The notes: generated by a model not told the origin, from the letters alone. 17,936 bases of DNA from JBGSIZ01 sp041742255 (GCA_041742255.1 JBGSIZ010000286.1:1-17936), one strand, 5' to 3'; positions 1 to 8,196 are shown, counted from the stretch's first letter. Made by a program: numbers and translations.

Positions 1-533
1 GTCCGCAGACGCAATCCCCATCGGGCGTGACCCGCGCGATCCAGTCGGGTGCCGGGGTGCCGGGTGCGGCATTGGTTTCGCCGCGTGCCGCCTTGCCGCA
101 GGGTAATTTTCTGGGTCAGCGTCCGCCTCCGTTCTCCAATCCCACCGGGGTTTCGACGGCCGCCGTGCGTCCGCCCGCAGGTTACAGCCCGGTGTGGACC
201 GACGGTCGGTTGAACCCGAACCGGGGCCAATCGGGCGTGGTTGTGGCCACGGCCAAGGATCAGGTGTCCACCCGCACCGCCCCGCAACCGACCCGCGCCG
301 TGACCGATCATCGCTATGTTCAGGTCGGCACGTTTGCCAATTCGGGCAATGCCGATGCTGCCGCCCAAAGGTTGATCGGTCTTGGCATGACCGCGCGGAT
401 GGGCACGGTCACCCGCAACGGTCAGGTTCTGAAGGTTGTTGTGGCTGGGCCGTTCGGGTCTGCGACCGATCTGCAATCGGCATTGACCGCCGCCCGCCGC
501 AGCGGATTTTCCGACGCGTTTACCAGACGCTGA
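1..533 (+). CDS. SPOR-domain envelope protein, 5' end cut by window
   Basis: The reading frame is open from the first codon of the window, so the true start lies upstream; a GTG at 27 is in frame but there is no reason to prefer it. Counting from that GTG, about 90 residues are Pro/Ala/Thr-rich and low in complexity, typical of a periplasmic linker, and include the phrase VWTDGRLNPNRG. The last ~73 residues (nt ~312-530) form a SPOR domain: a YVQVGTF strand, a helix with AQRLIGLGM, then LKVVVAGPFGS and a second helix ending in GFSDAFTRR. SPOR domains bind denuded glycan strands of septal peptidoglycan, so the protein probably acts at the cell wall during division or remodelling. The N-terminal signal or membrane anchor is not visible. 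The stop is 3 nt from the convergent gene's stop. The SPOR call is secure; the full identity is not. Confidence 0.85.
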   Translation, partial: PQTQSPSGVTRAIQSGAGVPGAALVSPRAALPQGNFLGQRPPPFSNPTGVSTAAVRPPAGYSPVWTDGRLNPNRGQSGVVVATAKDQVSTRTAPQPTRAVTDHRYVQVGTFANSGNADAAAQRLIGLGMTARMGTVTRNGQVLKVVVAGPFGSATDLQSALTAARRSGFSDAFTRR

Positions 534-536
534 ACC

Positions 537-1556
537 TTAGCCGGCGCAGATCCCCTGAAGCGCGACCCATTCGCCGTCTGTCAACACGGGCGGCGGAGAT
601 TGCCCGGCGAGGGGGTCATTCCGGATCAGGTCTGCACCCGATATCCCCACAGTTTCAAGGGCTTGACCCAAGGACGTGGTGGGCACCCCCGCCTGCGTGA
701 ACTGGTCCATCAGGGCCGCGAGAGGCGGTAGAGCAAAGGTGCCGGGCAACAGGGTCTTGGCAAAACTGTCCAACTGGTCTCCGGCCATCTCCCCCGTCGT
801 CAGCAGGGTAAATGTGGCCTGTAATCCCGCATGTTCCAACAGGACGCCAAGCGGGTCCGTGGCTTGTGCAGACGTGGTTGCGGCCAGCAGGTAACCCGCC
901 AGAACCAGCGGGTCTTCTTGGTTTTCAAGGAGGTGGCGCGGGACGACGATGATCCGTCCGGGCAAGAGAATCGGGGCGTCCACAAGGTCTGGCAGAACCA
1001 CGAGTTGATAGGGCTGATCCGAGCCGAAAAGGCGGGTGGAAAGTTTTTGTAAAGCCGGCGTGCTGAGCGCGTTGCGGCAGGCCGGACCCGTGATCCGTTG
1101 CAGGTGACCAAGCAGCGTCGCGCCGATTTCCACCCGTTTGGGAAACGGGACGACCGACAGCGTTTGTTGCCGCAGCGCACCGGGCAACCAGAACACCGAA
1201 AGCCCCACCGTTGCCGCCACTGCAAGTGCGATGCCCGCGTGCCGCAATCGTCCCGGACGGGGCCGCGCCCGCAGCAGCCCGCGCCGCACCTTTTCGATCG
1301 CGTCGATCATCAGATCGTCCGTGATTTCAAGGGTTTCCGAGGCATCCGCATCGGGCGCATAAAGTGCGGGACGAGACCCCGGATTGAGCCGTTCCAGCGC
1401 CGGAAGCGACCAATGCACCAGCGGTTTTCCCGTACTGTCGGTCATCACAAGCGTGGCGTCGCCAAAGGCCACGATGACCTCGCGCCGCTGGTCCTGTGGG
1501 GTTGCCCGCCACAGTCCACCGCTTTCCAGACGGGCGTATTCCTTGAGTGCTGTCAT
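537..1556 (-). CDS. Membrane-anchored degenerate M48-like peptidase homologue
   Basis: 339 aa. Residues 1-100 form a soluble N-terminal region rich in beta-type sequence (VIVAFGDATLVMTDSTGKPL). A single hydrophobic segment at about 108-127 (ALAVAATVGLSVFWLPGAL) should anchor it in the inner membrane. Residues ~186-230 read like the core of M48 zinc peptidases: a PILLPGRIIVVPRHLL stretch like the family's 'A-x-x-LPGG-x-I-x-V-x-x-GLL', followed by the spacing and helix that normally carry HExxH. Here that position reads GYLLA (221-225), so the zinc ligands and the catalytic Glu are absent. A later EMAGD (256-260) sits where M48 enzymes have the third ligand region. I infer a non-catalytic pseudopeptidase; the family link is by eye and moderate. 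The ribosome-binding site is weak (AGG about 4 nt before the ATG). A 237-nt spacer with 11-bp direct repeats lies upstream. Confidence 0.65.
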   Translation of the reverse strand: MTALKEYARLESGGLWRATPQDQRREVIVAFGDATLVMTDSTGKPLVHWSLPALERLNPGSRPALYAPDADASETLEITDDLMIDAIEKVRRGLLRARPRPGRLRHAGIALAVAATVGLSVFWLPGALRQQTLSVVPFPKRVEIGATLLGHLQRITGPACRNALSTPALQKLSTRLFGSDQPYQLVVLPDLVDAPILLPGRIIVVPRHLLENQEDPLVLAGYLLAATTSAQATDPLGVLLEHAGLQATFTLLTTGEMAGDQLDSFAKTLLPGTFALPPLAALMDQFTQAGVPTTSLGQALETVGISGADLIRNDPLAGQSPPPVLTDGEWVALQGICAG

Positions 1557-1650
1557 GTGCCTGTGGATGCCTTTTGCGCCACGTTACAAGGCACGGCGCG
1601 GTTTGGGTAGGGCCAAGGGTGAACAAAACCGGGGCCGCGAAAACGGCCTG

Positions 1651-1690
1651 CGGTATTGCGTCGGTATTCCGACGGTATTGCGGCGGTGTC
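1651..1690. repeat. Three and a half 11-bp direct repeats upstream of the M48-like gene
   Basis: CGGTATTGCGT (1651-1661), CGGTATTCCGA (1662-1672), CGGTATTGCGG (1673-1683) and a partial CGGTGTC (1684-1690) follow each other without a gap. On the minus strand this is AATACCG three times at 11-bp steps, roughly one helical turn. They lie about 95-135 bp upstream of the minus-strand start at 1556. The middle unit with the preceding T also makes TCGG-TATT-CCGA, a small inverted repeat. This is consistent with cooperative regulator binding on one face of the DNA. No protein can be named. The rest of the 1557-1793 spacer holds nothing else that I recognise. Confidence 0.6.
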
Positions 1691-1793
1691 GTTTTGCCCA
1701 TTCGCCCGGTTTCCGGACCGCCCGGTGCCGATGCAACAGGCCCCAACTGGTCCACCCCGAAAAGGGTTGCCAGACCGTAACCCCGCCGCCCGG

Positions 1794-3425
1794 TCAGGCC
1801 AGAGCCCGCGCCGCCACCCGCAATTCGAATTTCTGGATCTTCCCGGTCGAGGTTTTCGGTAATTCCCGGAACACCACCAGTTTGGGGCATTTGAACCCCG
1901 CCAGCCGGGTCCGGCAATGCGCGATCAGGTCGGCCTCGGTCGCTGTCGCCCCGTCCTTGAGTTCGACAAAGGCGCAGGGCACCTCGCCCCATTTGTCGTC
2001 CGGTTTGGCGACCACGGCGCACAGGTTGACCGCCGGGTGGTGCATGAGCGCCCCTTCGACCTCGACGCTTGAGATATTTTCGCCACCCGAAATGATGATG
2101 TCCTTGGCCCGGTCTGAAATCTGGATGTGCCCGTTGGGGTGCTGCAGCGCGAGGTCACCCGAGTGAAAGTAGCCCCCTGCGAACGCCTCTGCGGTCGCGG
2201 CCGGGTTTTTCAGGTATCCCTTCATCACCGCATTGCCCCGGATCATGATCTCGCCTTGATGGCCGCCGTCCATGGGCACCTGTGTCATGGTGTCGTCCAT
2301 CACCGTGATGTGGTCCATCATCGGCATCGCGACGCCTTGGCGGGCCTTGATCGCGGCCTTTTCATCGCGGGGCAGGGTGTCCCATGCGGTGTCCCAGATG
2401 CATTCGGTGACGTGCCCGTAGGTTTCGGTCAACCCGTAGACCTGCGTCACATGGAACCCGAGCGGTTCAATCGCGGCAAGTGTGGCCGCCGCCGGGGGTG
2501 CCCCCGCCGTGAACACCTCGACCGTGTGGGAAAACGCCCGGCGGTCGCTGTCGCGCGCGTTGACCAGAAGGTTCAGCACGATGGGTGCGCCCCCGAAATG
2601 CGTCACCCCTTCGTCGGCGATGGCCGCATAGATGTTGGCCGCCGTGATGTCCCGGCAGCACACGACCGTCCCGCCCAAGGCCGGGATCATCCATGTGTGG
2701 TTCCAGCCGTTGCAATGAAACAGCGGCACAATCGCCAGATACCGGGGATAGAGCGTCATTTGCCACGCAATTGGCGTGCCCATGGTCATAAGGTAAGCCC
2801 CCCGGTGGTGATACACGACCCCCTTTGGCCGCCCCGTGGTGCCGGAGGTGTAGTTGAGTGCCAGGCTTTCCCATTCGTCCTGTGGCAGGATCCATGCAAA
2901 GTCCGGATCGCCTGTGGCCAGAAAATCTTCGTAGTCCATCACGTCCCGCCCGGTGGGGGGGATGCCCGCCACGGGGTCCGGCACCTCGATCACGCGGGGG
3001 GTTGGTCCGGTCATCGCGTCAATCGCGGCCATGGTCAGCGGCAGGAACTGGCTGTCGCACAGCACCACCTTGGCCCCGCCGTGGTCAAGGATATAGGCCA
3101 CCGTATCCACATCCAGCCGGGTGTTGATGGTGTTGAGAACCGCCCCGCAGGCTGGCACGCCAAACGTCGCCTCGCATTGCGCGGGGAGGTTGGGCAAGAG
3201 CGTCGCCACCACATCTCCCGGCCCAACCCCGGCCCGCGCCAAGGCCGAGGCCAGCCGCGATACCCGTGCGAAATATTCGCCGTAGGTCCATCGCAGCCCG
3301 CCATAGACCACCGCGTCCCGCCCCGGATAAATCCGCGCCGCCCGGATCAGGTGTGACAAGGGTGTGAGCGGCACATAGTTGGCCGCGCATTTGTCCAACC
3401 CGGTTTCGTCTGCCATCCAGCCCAT
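1794..3425 (-). CDS. Acyl-CoA synthetase, DmdB-like (medium/short-chain or methylmercaptopropionate--CoA ligase)
   Basis: 543 aa AMP-forming ligase of the ANL superfamily; it activates a carboxylic acid with ATP and CoA through an acyl-adenylate in the cytoplasm. Visible motifs are the P-loop YTSGTTGRPKG (192-202), the substrate-pocket segment VPLFHCNGW (233-241), YGLTETYGH (330-338), SGDLA (422-426), the hinge region SDRAKDIIISGGENIS (437-452) and the C-terminal catalytic Lys in KTSTGKIQK (K529). The N-terminus MGWMADETGLDKCAANYVPL is very like that of Roseobacter DmdB, the MMPA-CoA ligase of DMSP demethylation, and the length matches. For this reason I placed the start at 3425, preceded by GGGGGGA with good spacing, not at the ATG 55 codons upstream, which would overlap the divergent transporter promoter region. 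Paralogues of DmdB act on ordinary fatty acids, so substrate specificity cannot be fixed from sequence alone. Codon 1794-1796 is TGA. Confidence 0.9.
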   Translation of the reverse strand: MGWMADETGLDKCAANYVPLTPLSHLIRAARIYPGRDAVVYGGLRWTYGEYFARVSRLASALARAGVGPGDVVATLLPNLPAQCEATFGVPACGAVLNTINTRLDVDTVAYILDHGGAKVVLCDSQFLPLTMAAIDAMTGPTPRVIEVPDPVAGIPPTGRDVMDYEDFLATGDPDFAWILPQDEWESLALNYTSGTTGRPKGVVYHHRGAYLMTMGTPIAWQMTLYPRYLAIVPLFHCNGWNHTWMIPALGGTVVCCRDITAANIYAAIADEGVTHFGGAPIVLNLLVNARDSDRRAFSHTVEVFTAGAPPAAATLAAIEPLGFHVTQVYGLTETYGHVTECIWDTAWDTLPRDEKAAIKARQGVAMPMMDHITVMDDTMTQVPMDGGHQGEIMIRGNAVMKGYLKNPAATAEAFAGGYFHSGDLALQHPNGHIQISDRAKDIIISGGENISSVEVEGALMHHPAVNLCAVVAKPDDKWGEVPCAFVELKDGATATEADLIAHCRTRLAGFKCPKLVVFRELPKTSTGKIQKFELRVAARALA

Positions 3426-3519
3426 CGTGTCCCCCCACACTGTTGCGCGGGCTTTTGTTGTGCCCCGCCTGCCGCTAGAACACTGCAAAGCGGCGTGGGG
3501 GGCAAGGGGTGTGACGGGG

Positions 3520-4458
3520 ATGGTCAATCGTCCGGTGATGGCGGCGGTGCTGGTGGTGGGGGCCATGGCCCTGTTTGGCCTGATCGACAATTTTGTCCGG
3601 CTTGCCGCCGCTGATGGCGGGTTGTGGCAGTTTCACCTGTTGCGGTCTGTTGTCGCCTTGGCCCTGCTGGTGCCGACGGCCGCCCTGATGGGGGTGGCGT
3701 TGCGCCCCAAGCGGCCGGGGCCCGTTCTGGCCCGGTCGGTTTTGAATTCCGTGGCGATGGTGATCTATTTCGGCTGTCTGGGGTTCATGCCCATTGCCCA
3801 AGTGGTGGCCGGATTGTTCACCGCCCCGATTTTTGTCGTCCTGTTTTCCGTTGTGTTCTTTGGCCAGACCGTGGGACCGCGCCGGATTGTGGCTGTGATC
3901 ATCGGGTTTGGCGGGGCTGTTCTGGCGCTCCGCCCCGAGGTGGGGTCGGTGACGGTCTGGACCGTGGTTCCCGTGTTGGCCGGGGCCGTTCATGCCATGG
4001 GCAATATCGCCACCCGCCGCTGGTGCGAGGGCGAGGGGACGCTGACCCTGCTGGGCGCGTTTTTCGCCTGCATGATGGTGTGGGGGGCGGTCGGGGTCGG
4101 GGTTCTGACCCTGTTTCCCTTGCCCGTGCCCGAGGGTGGCGACGGGTTCATCACCCGGGGTTGGGTGTGGCCGGATGGCATTTTCGGGATCATGATCGTG
4201 GTGCAGGGGGTCGGGTCCCTGATTGGTGTGGGCATGACCATTCGCGCCTATCAGATGGCCGATGCGACCTTTGTGTCCGTCTTTGAAAACCTGTTACTGG
4301 TGTTTGCCACCTTGTGGGCCGCGATCCTGTGGTCCGAAATTCCGGATGCCATCGAATTGGCGGGGCTGGCCATGATCGTCACCGCAGGGGTCATCATCGC
4401 CTTGCGCAGCACCGATCCGCAGCCTGTCCGGGTGGCGACGCTGGTGCCCGACCCGTGA
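3520..4458 (+). CDS. DMT-superfamily transporter with two EamA domains
   Basis: 312 aa, almost entirely hydrophobic. About ten membrane segments are expected, arranged as two EamA halves (roughly residues 8-135 and 150-295). The second half ends in a typical pattern, ADATFVSVFENLLLVFATLWAAILWSEIPD, split over the last two helices, followed by a hydrophilic tail. Such proteins export or import small metabolites such as amino acids, nucleosides or drugs; the substrate is unknown here. The start at 3520 is preceded by AAGGGG (3504-3509) and removes a 47-residue upstream extension that is not hydrophobic and would run into the divergent ligase gene. The in-frame GTG at 3511 is too close to that Shine-Dalgarno. 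The 94-nt region to the ligase start must carry promoters for both directions. The stop overlaps the next gene by 4 nt (GTGA). Confidence 0.88.
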   Translation: MVNRPVMAAVLVVGAMALFGLIDNFVRLAAADGGLWQFHLLRSVVALALLVPTAALMGVALRPKRPGPVLARSVLNSVAMVIYFGCLGFMPIAQVVAGLFTAPIFVVLFSVVFFGQTVGPRRIVAVIIGFGGAVLALRPEVGSVTVWTVVPVLAGAVHAMGNIATRRWCEGEGTLTLLGAFFACMMVWGAVGVGVLTLFPLPVPEGGDGFITRGWVWPDGIFGIMIVVQGVGSLIGVGMTIRAYQMADATFVSVFENLLLVFATLWAAILWSEIPDAIELAGLAMIVTAGVIIALRSTDPQPVRVATLVPDP

Positions 4459-5111
4459 TTATTTCCCCCGCCCGCAAGTTCATTTTCGTGCATATCCCCA
4501 AGACGGGCGGCACGTCGATGGCGCTGGCACTAGAGGCCCGCGCCGCCGCCGATGACATCCTGATTGGGGACACCCCCAAGGCGGTGCGCCGTCGCCCCCG
4601 GTTGGCCGCCCTGACCCCGCGCGGGCGGTTGTGGAAACATTCCACCCTTGCCGATATCGACGGGATCATCAGCCCCGAAGATATGGCCGGGTATTTCTGT
4701 TTCACCCTTGTCCGCAATCCGTGGGACCGGATGGTGAGCTATTATCATTGGTTGCAGACCCAGCGGTTTGACCATCCTGCTGTGGGTTTGGCGCGCGCCA
4801 CCGATTTTGCCGGGTTTCTGACCGATCCGTTGACCGTGCAGACGTTCCGCGCCCATCCCTATACCGCCTATCTGCGCGATGCGGCGGGGATTGACCGCGC
4901 CGGGGCCTATGTCCGGTTGGAGCATCTGGCGCAGGATGTGCCGCAGGTCGCGGCCCGGATCGGCGTCCCCTTGACCTTGCCGCGCGCGAATGTGTCGGAC
5001 CGGGACCGCGATTGGCGGCCCTATTACACCCCGGACACCGCCGCGTTTCTGGCCGATCTGTGCGCCCCCGATATTGCCCGGTTTGGGTATCGGTTTGATC
5101 CGGGGTCGTGA
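4455..5111 (+). CDS. Sulfotransferase-family 2 domain protein
   Basis: 218 aa from a GTG start that overlaps the transporter stop (GTGA), so it is probably translationally coupled. The 5'-phosphosulfate loop HIPKTGGTS (13-21) follows a KFIFV strand, and the 3'-phosphate-binding motif VRNPWDRMVSYYHW (86-99) is intact; both bind PAPS. KHSTL (61-65) supplies a His in the usual catalytic-base region. The C-terminus (YYTPDTAAFLADL, then ARFGYRF) is the usual ending of the family. It probably transfers sulfate to a carbohydrate or other hydroxylated acceptor. The start was chosen because the phosphosulfate loop always begins about ten residues from the N-terminus in this family; starts further upstream lie inside the transporter gene and add non-homologous sequence. 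Its pairing with a DMT transporter suggests that the two act on the same extracellular or envelope compound, but that is inference. Confidence 0.88.
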   Translation: MIISPARKFIFVHIPKTGGTSMALALEARAAADDILIGDTPKAVRRRPRLAALTPRGRLWKHSTLADIDGIISPEDMAGYFCFTLVRNPWDRMVSYYHWLQTQRFDHPAVGLARATDFAGFLTDPLTVQTFRAHPYTAYLRDAAGIDRAGAYVRLEHLAQDVPQVAARIGVPLTLPRANVSDRDRDWRPYYTPDTAAFLADLCAPDIARFGYRFDPGS

Positions 5112-5287
5112 GGCCCCGCGCATTGTTTCCAATTTTACGAAAGTTTTAAGGGACTGCCGGAATTTGGCCGGATTGCCCTGCCAATGCCCCAATCTTGCCT
5201 TTGTTGCACCCCATCCCGGCCCCGCGACTGAGTCCAAGTCTGGTTAACGGCCCCGGCTGCAGGGGTTCGAAAAAGGGGACAGCGCCG
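5112..5287. other. Intergenic region before the Hint gene
   Basis: 176 nt between the sulfotransferase stop and the Hint start. It begins with an AT-richer stretch (5122-5150, with AATTTTACGAAAGTTTTAAG) that could hold a promoter, but no convincing -35/-10 pair is visible. There is no hairpin with a T-run, so no clear terminator for the upstream operon. Confidence 0.4.
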
Positions 5288-5935
5288 ATGATGACCTGGG
5301 GAACACAGCACTGGAAACGCCACGCCAAGGCCGACGCCGATCTAGCGCAGGTGGGCACTGGCATCGTGGCCGGAACCAAGGTGGCGACCCCCATCGGCTG
5401 GCGTCCGGTCGAGGCGATTGCCGTGGGCGACAGTGTTCTGACGTTTGATGGCGGGATGCGCCCCGTTTTGTCCGTCAGCCGCCGCGTGGTGTGGACCAGT
5501 GACCACACCGACGTGTGCGATTGGCCGTTGCAGGTTCCCGCCGCAGCGTTGGGCAACCGCGAGCCGATGCAGCTGCTGCCCGGTCAGGCCGTGATGATCG
5601 AAAGCGATGCCGCCGAAGAATTGTTCGGCGACCCCTTTGCCCTGATCCCTGCTGCCGCGCTGGACGGGTTCCGGGGCATCACGTCCGTCGCCCCCCCCGC
5701 CCGGATCGAGGTTGTCACGCTGGTATTCGCGCAAGACGAAATCGTGTTTGCCAATGTGGGCGCGTTGTTTCATTGCCCCGCCGCGACCGATCTGATCGCC
5801 GCCGCCTATGCCAACAGCCCCTATACCGTGTTGTCGATGGACGACGCCGATCTGTTGGTCGATTGTCTGGATTGCGAAGCCGCCCGGCCCGTCAGTCGTC
5901 CCGTGGTGGCCACGGCACAGCACGCCGCCGCCTGA
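5288..5935 (+). CDS. Stand-alone Hint-domain (Hint_2 type) protein without catalytic Cys
   Basis: 215 aa. Residues ~22-170 match the Hedgehog/intein fold: GIVAGTKVATPIGWRPVEAI, then AVGDSVLTFDGGMRPVLSV, which is the 'GT-x-(I/V)-x-T-x-x-G-x-RPVE-x-(I/V)-x-x-GD' block of Hint_2 proteins common in Rhodobacterales. The residue before VAGT, normally the Cys nucleophile of self-processing Hint domains, is Ile here, so protein splicing or cleavage is not expected. A QLLPGQAVMIES segment and EIVFANVGALFHCP follow as later blocks. There is no signal peptide. The start at 5288 has AGGGG about 10 nt upstream; two consecutive ATGs make 5291 possible too. Function is unknown; relatives are often linked to secreted RTX-type proteins, but nothing of the kind lies next to it. 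It ends 16 nt before a strong palindromic terminator. Confidence 0.82.
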   Translation: MMTWGTQHWKRHAKADADLAQVGTGIVAGTKVATPIGWRPVEAIAVGDSVLTFDGGMRPVLSVSRRVVWTSDHTDVCDWPLQVPAAALGNREPMQLLPGQAVMIESDAAEELFGDPFALIPAAALDGFRGITSVAPPARIEVVTLVFAQDEIVFANVGALFHCPAATDLIAAAYANSPYTVLSMDDADLLVDCLDCEAARPVSRPVVATAQHAAA

Positions 5936-5951
5936 GCCATCGCCCATAGGA

Positions 5952-5975
5952 AAACGGGCCCCGCGGGGCCCGTTT
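5952..5975. terminator. Bidirectional rho-independent terminator
   Basis: A perfect 24-bp palindrome, foldable as a 10-bp stem (AAACGGGCCC / GGGCCCGTTT) with a CGCG loop. It sits between the Hint stop (5935) and the minus-strand fadB stop (5995). On the minus strand the stem is followed by a run of four T; on the plus strand by TTTGCGTTT. The symmetry and the convergent position argue that it stops transcription from both sides. Confidence 0.88.
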
Positions 5976-5994
5976 GCGTTTGGGGCGGCCGCCG

Positions 5995-8196
5995 CTACGC
6001 CGCCTTGGTGTCTGTTCCGGTGCCGAAGCGGCCATAGAAATCCTGACCTTTGTCGGCCATGTCCCGCAGCAGGGCAGGGGTGGTGAACCGCGCCCCGAAT
6101 TGCGCGGTGAGGTCGTCGCAGCGCGCGGCGGCATAGGGTGCCCCCAGCATGTCGAGCCACGAGAACGGGCCGCCCGACCACGGCGCAAAGCCCCAGCCGA
6201 GGATCGCGCCCACGTCGCCTTCGCGGATGTCGGTCAGAACGCCATCTTCGAGCGCGCGGACGGCCTCCAGCACCTGTGCGAACAACAGGCGGTGTTGCAC
6301 GGTGGTCAGGTCCGGCTGGGTATCGGCGAGCGCGTATTTCGCCCCCACGCCGTCCCAGATGCCCAGCCGTTTGCCTTTGTCATCATAGCTGTAGAAGCCT
6401 GCGTTGGATTTGCGCCCCATCCGGCCCGCATCGGCCATCCAGAACAACACGTCATCCACCGCCCCGTCCGGATAGGCGTCGCCCATCGCCGCCCGCGTCG
6501 CCTTGGCGATTTTCACGCCCAGATCAATGGAGGTTTCGTCCACCAGTTGCAGCGGGCCAAGCGGCATACCGACCAGTTTGGCCGCGTTTTCGATCAGAAC
6601 CGGGTTCACCCCTTCGGCGACCATGCGGATGCCTTCGTTGATGTAGGGGATGATGCAGCGGTTGGCATAGAAGAACCGCGCGTCGTTGACCACGATGGGC
6701 GTCTTGCGGATTTGCCGCACGAAATCGAGCGCCTTGGCCACCGCCACATCGCCCGTCTGCGCGCCTTTGATAATCTCCACCAGCATCATCTTGTCCACGG
6801 GCGAAAAGAAATGGATGCCGATGAACCGGTCCGGCCGGACGCTTGCCCGTGCCAGATCGGTGATCGGCAAGGTCGATGTGTTGGTCGCAAAGACGCAATC
6901 GGGGCCGGTTGCGGCCTCCACCGCGCGGGTCACGGTGGCCTTGATGGCGGGGTCCTCGAACACGGCCTCCACGATCAGGTCGCAGCCTGCGAGGGCGGCA
7001 TAATCGGTGGTGGCGGTGATGCGCCCCAGCACTTCGGCCTTTTTCGCCTCGGTCACCTTTTTGCGGGCGATCCCCTTGTCCAGCAGGTCGGCGGCATAGG
7101 ATTTGCCCTTGTCGGCGGCGTCCTGTTTCTGGTCGATCAGGACGACGTCGATGCCCGCGTTGGCCGACACATAGGCGATGCCGGCCCCCATCATGCCGGC
7201 CCCCATGATGCCGACCTTGCGCACCTTTTGATCGGGGACGGCGGGCCGGTTCGCACCTTTTTCCAAGGCTTCCTTGTTGATGAACAACGACCGGATCATG
7301 TTGGAGGATGAGGGGTTCATCAGGACGTTGGTGAACCACCGCGCCTCGATCCGGAGGGCAGTATCAAAGGGCACGAGCGCCCCTTCGTAGACGGCGGACA
7401 ACAGCGCCTTGGCGGCCGGATAGACCCCCATGGTGTTGCCGTTGACCATGGCCGACGCCCCCACAAAGGTCATGAAGCCCGCCGGGTGATAGGGCGCGCC
7501 GCCGGGCATCTTGTATCCCTTTTCATCCCAGGGTTTGACGATGGCGGGGGACGACAGCACCCATGCCTTGGCTGCGGCCAACAGTTGGTCGGCGGGCACC
7601 ACTTCGTCGATCACGCCCATCTGTTTGGCCTTCTGGGGGTCGTTCAGCTTGCCCTCGAGCAACAGGGGGGCCGCCCCCATCGCGCCGAGTTTGCGCGACA
7701 GGCGCGTGGTGCCGCCTGCGCCCGGAAAAATGCCGACCATGATTTCCGGCAGGCCGATCTTGGCCTTGGGATTGTCGGCGGCAAAGATCCGGTGACAGCA
7801 CAGCGGCAGTTCAAGACCGATCCCGAGGGCGGTGCCGGGCAGGGCCGCCGCGATCGGCTTGCCCCCCTTGAGCGTCTTAGGGTCCATCCCCGCCCGTTCG
7901 ATTTTGCGCATGATGCGGTGGGCGTTCATGATCCCGTCAAACAGCCCCTGCGCGGGGTCGTCGCCCGCCATTTCCTTCATCCGGGCGATGACGTTGAGGT
8001 CCATGCCGCCCGCGAATGTGTCCTTGCCACTGGTCAGGATGATCCCCTTGACGACCGCGTCGGCGAGCGCCTGATCCATCAGCGTCTCCAGCTCGTCCCA
8101 CGCCTCGAGCGTGAGGACGTTCATGGATTTTTCCACAACGTCCCATGTGATGGTGGCAACGCCGTCGGCATCGGTTTTCATGGTGAAATCGGTCAT
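5995..8196 (-). CDS. fadB: Bifunctional enoyl-CoA hydratase / 3-hydroxyacyl-CoA dehydrogenase (FadB/FadJ type)
   Basis: 733 aa. The N-terminal crotonase domain (~1-200) has the oxyanion-hole segment DTFAGGMDL (59-67) and the two catalytic glutamates in context: E129 in GIGLELPLCC and E151 in IGLPEIMVGIFPGAGG. The dehydrogenase part begins with the NAD-binding GIMGAGMMGAG (329-339), followed by the catalytic His in IHFFSPVDKM (H462) and the C-terminal 3-hydroxyacyl-CoA dehydrogenase domains with GFYSY (600-604) and WGFAPWSGGP (668-677). It hydrates trans-2-enoyl-CoA and oxidises the (S)-3-hydroxyacyl-CoA with NAD+. The start at 8196 has AGGAGG about 7 nt upstream and lies 1 nt after the preceding stop; a start 24 codons upstream would overlap that gene. 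It is the last gene of the GST-thiolase-NTF2-fadB operon. It could equally be called fadJ. Confidence 0.95.
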   Translation of the reverse strand: MTDFTMKTDADGVATITWDVVEKSMNVLTLEAWDELETLMDQALADAVVKGIILTSGKDTFAGGMDLNVIARMKEMAGDDPAQGLFDGIMNAHRIMRKIERAGMDPKTLKGGKPIAAALPGTALGIGLELPLCCHRIFAADNPKAKIGLPEIMVGIFPGAGGTTRLSRKLGAMGAAPLLLEGKLNDPQKAKQMGVIDEVVPADQLLAAAKAWVLSSPAIVKPWDEKGYKMPGGAPYHPAGFMTFVGASAMVNGNTMGVYPAAKALLSAVYEGALVPFDTALRIEARWFTNVLMNPSSSNMIRSLFINKEALEKGANRPAVPDQKVRKVGIMGAGMMGAGIAYVSANAGIDVVLIDQKQDAADKGKSYAADLLDKGIARKKVTEAKKAEVLGRITATTDYAALAGCDLIVEAVFEDPAIKATVTRAVEAATGPDCVFATNTSTLPITDLARASVRPDRFIGIHFFSPVDKMMLVEIIKGAQTGDVAVAKALDFVRQIRKTPIVVNDARFFYANRCIIPYINEGIRMVAEGVNPVLIENAAKLVGMPLGPLQLVDETSIDLGVKIAKATRAAMGDAYPDGAVDDVLFWMADAGRMGRKSNAGFYSYDDKGKRLGIWDGVGAKYALADTQPDLTTVQHRLLFAQVLEAVRALEDGVLTDIREGDVGAILGWGFAPWSGGPFSWLDMLGAPYAAARCDDLTAQFGARFTTPALLRDMADKGQDFYGRFGTGTDTKAA

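Noticed and set aside
2127..3356. 409-aa plus-strand frame opposite the acyl-CoA synthetase
   Set aside because: Antisense shadow rich in His/Arg/Pro with no recognisable domain, whereas the minus strand has every ANL-superfamily motif.
3426..3519. Defined sigma-70 promoters in the divergent ligase/transporter spacer
   Set aside because: Only poor matches to -35/-10 hexamers (for example TTTTGT and TAGAAC on the plus strand), so no promoter was listed.
5974..7311. 445-aa plus-strand frame opposite fadB
   Set aside because: Antisense shadow; the crotonase and dehydrogenase motifs are all on the minus strand.
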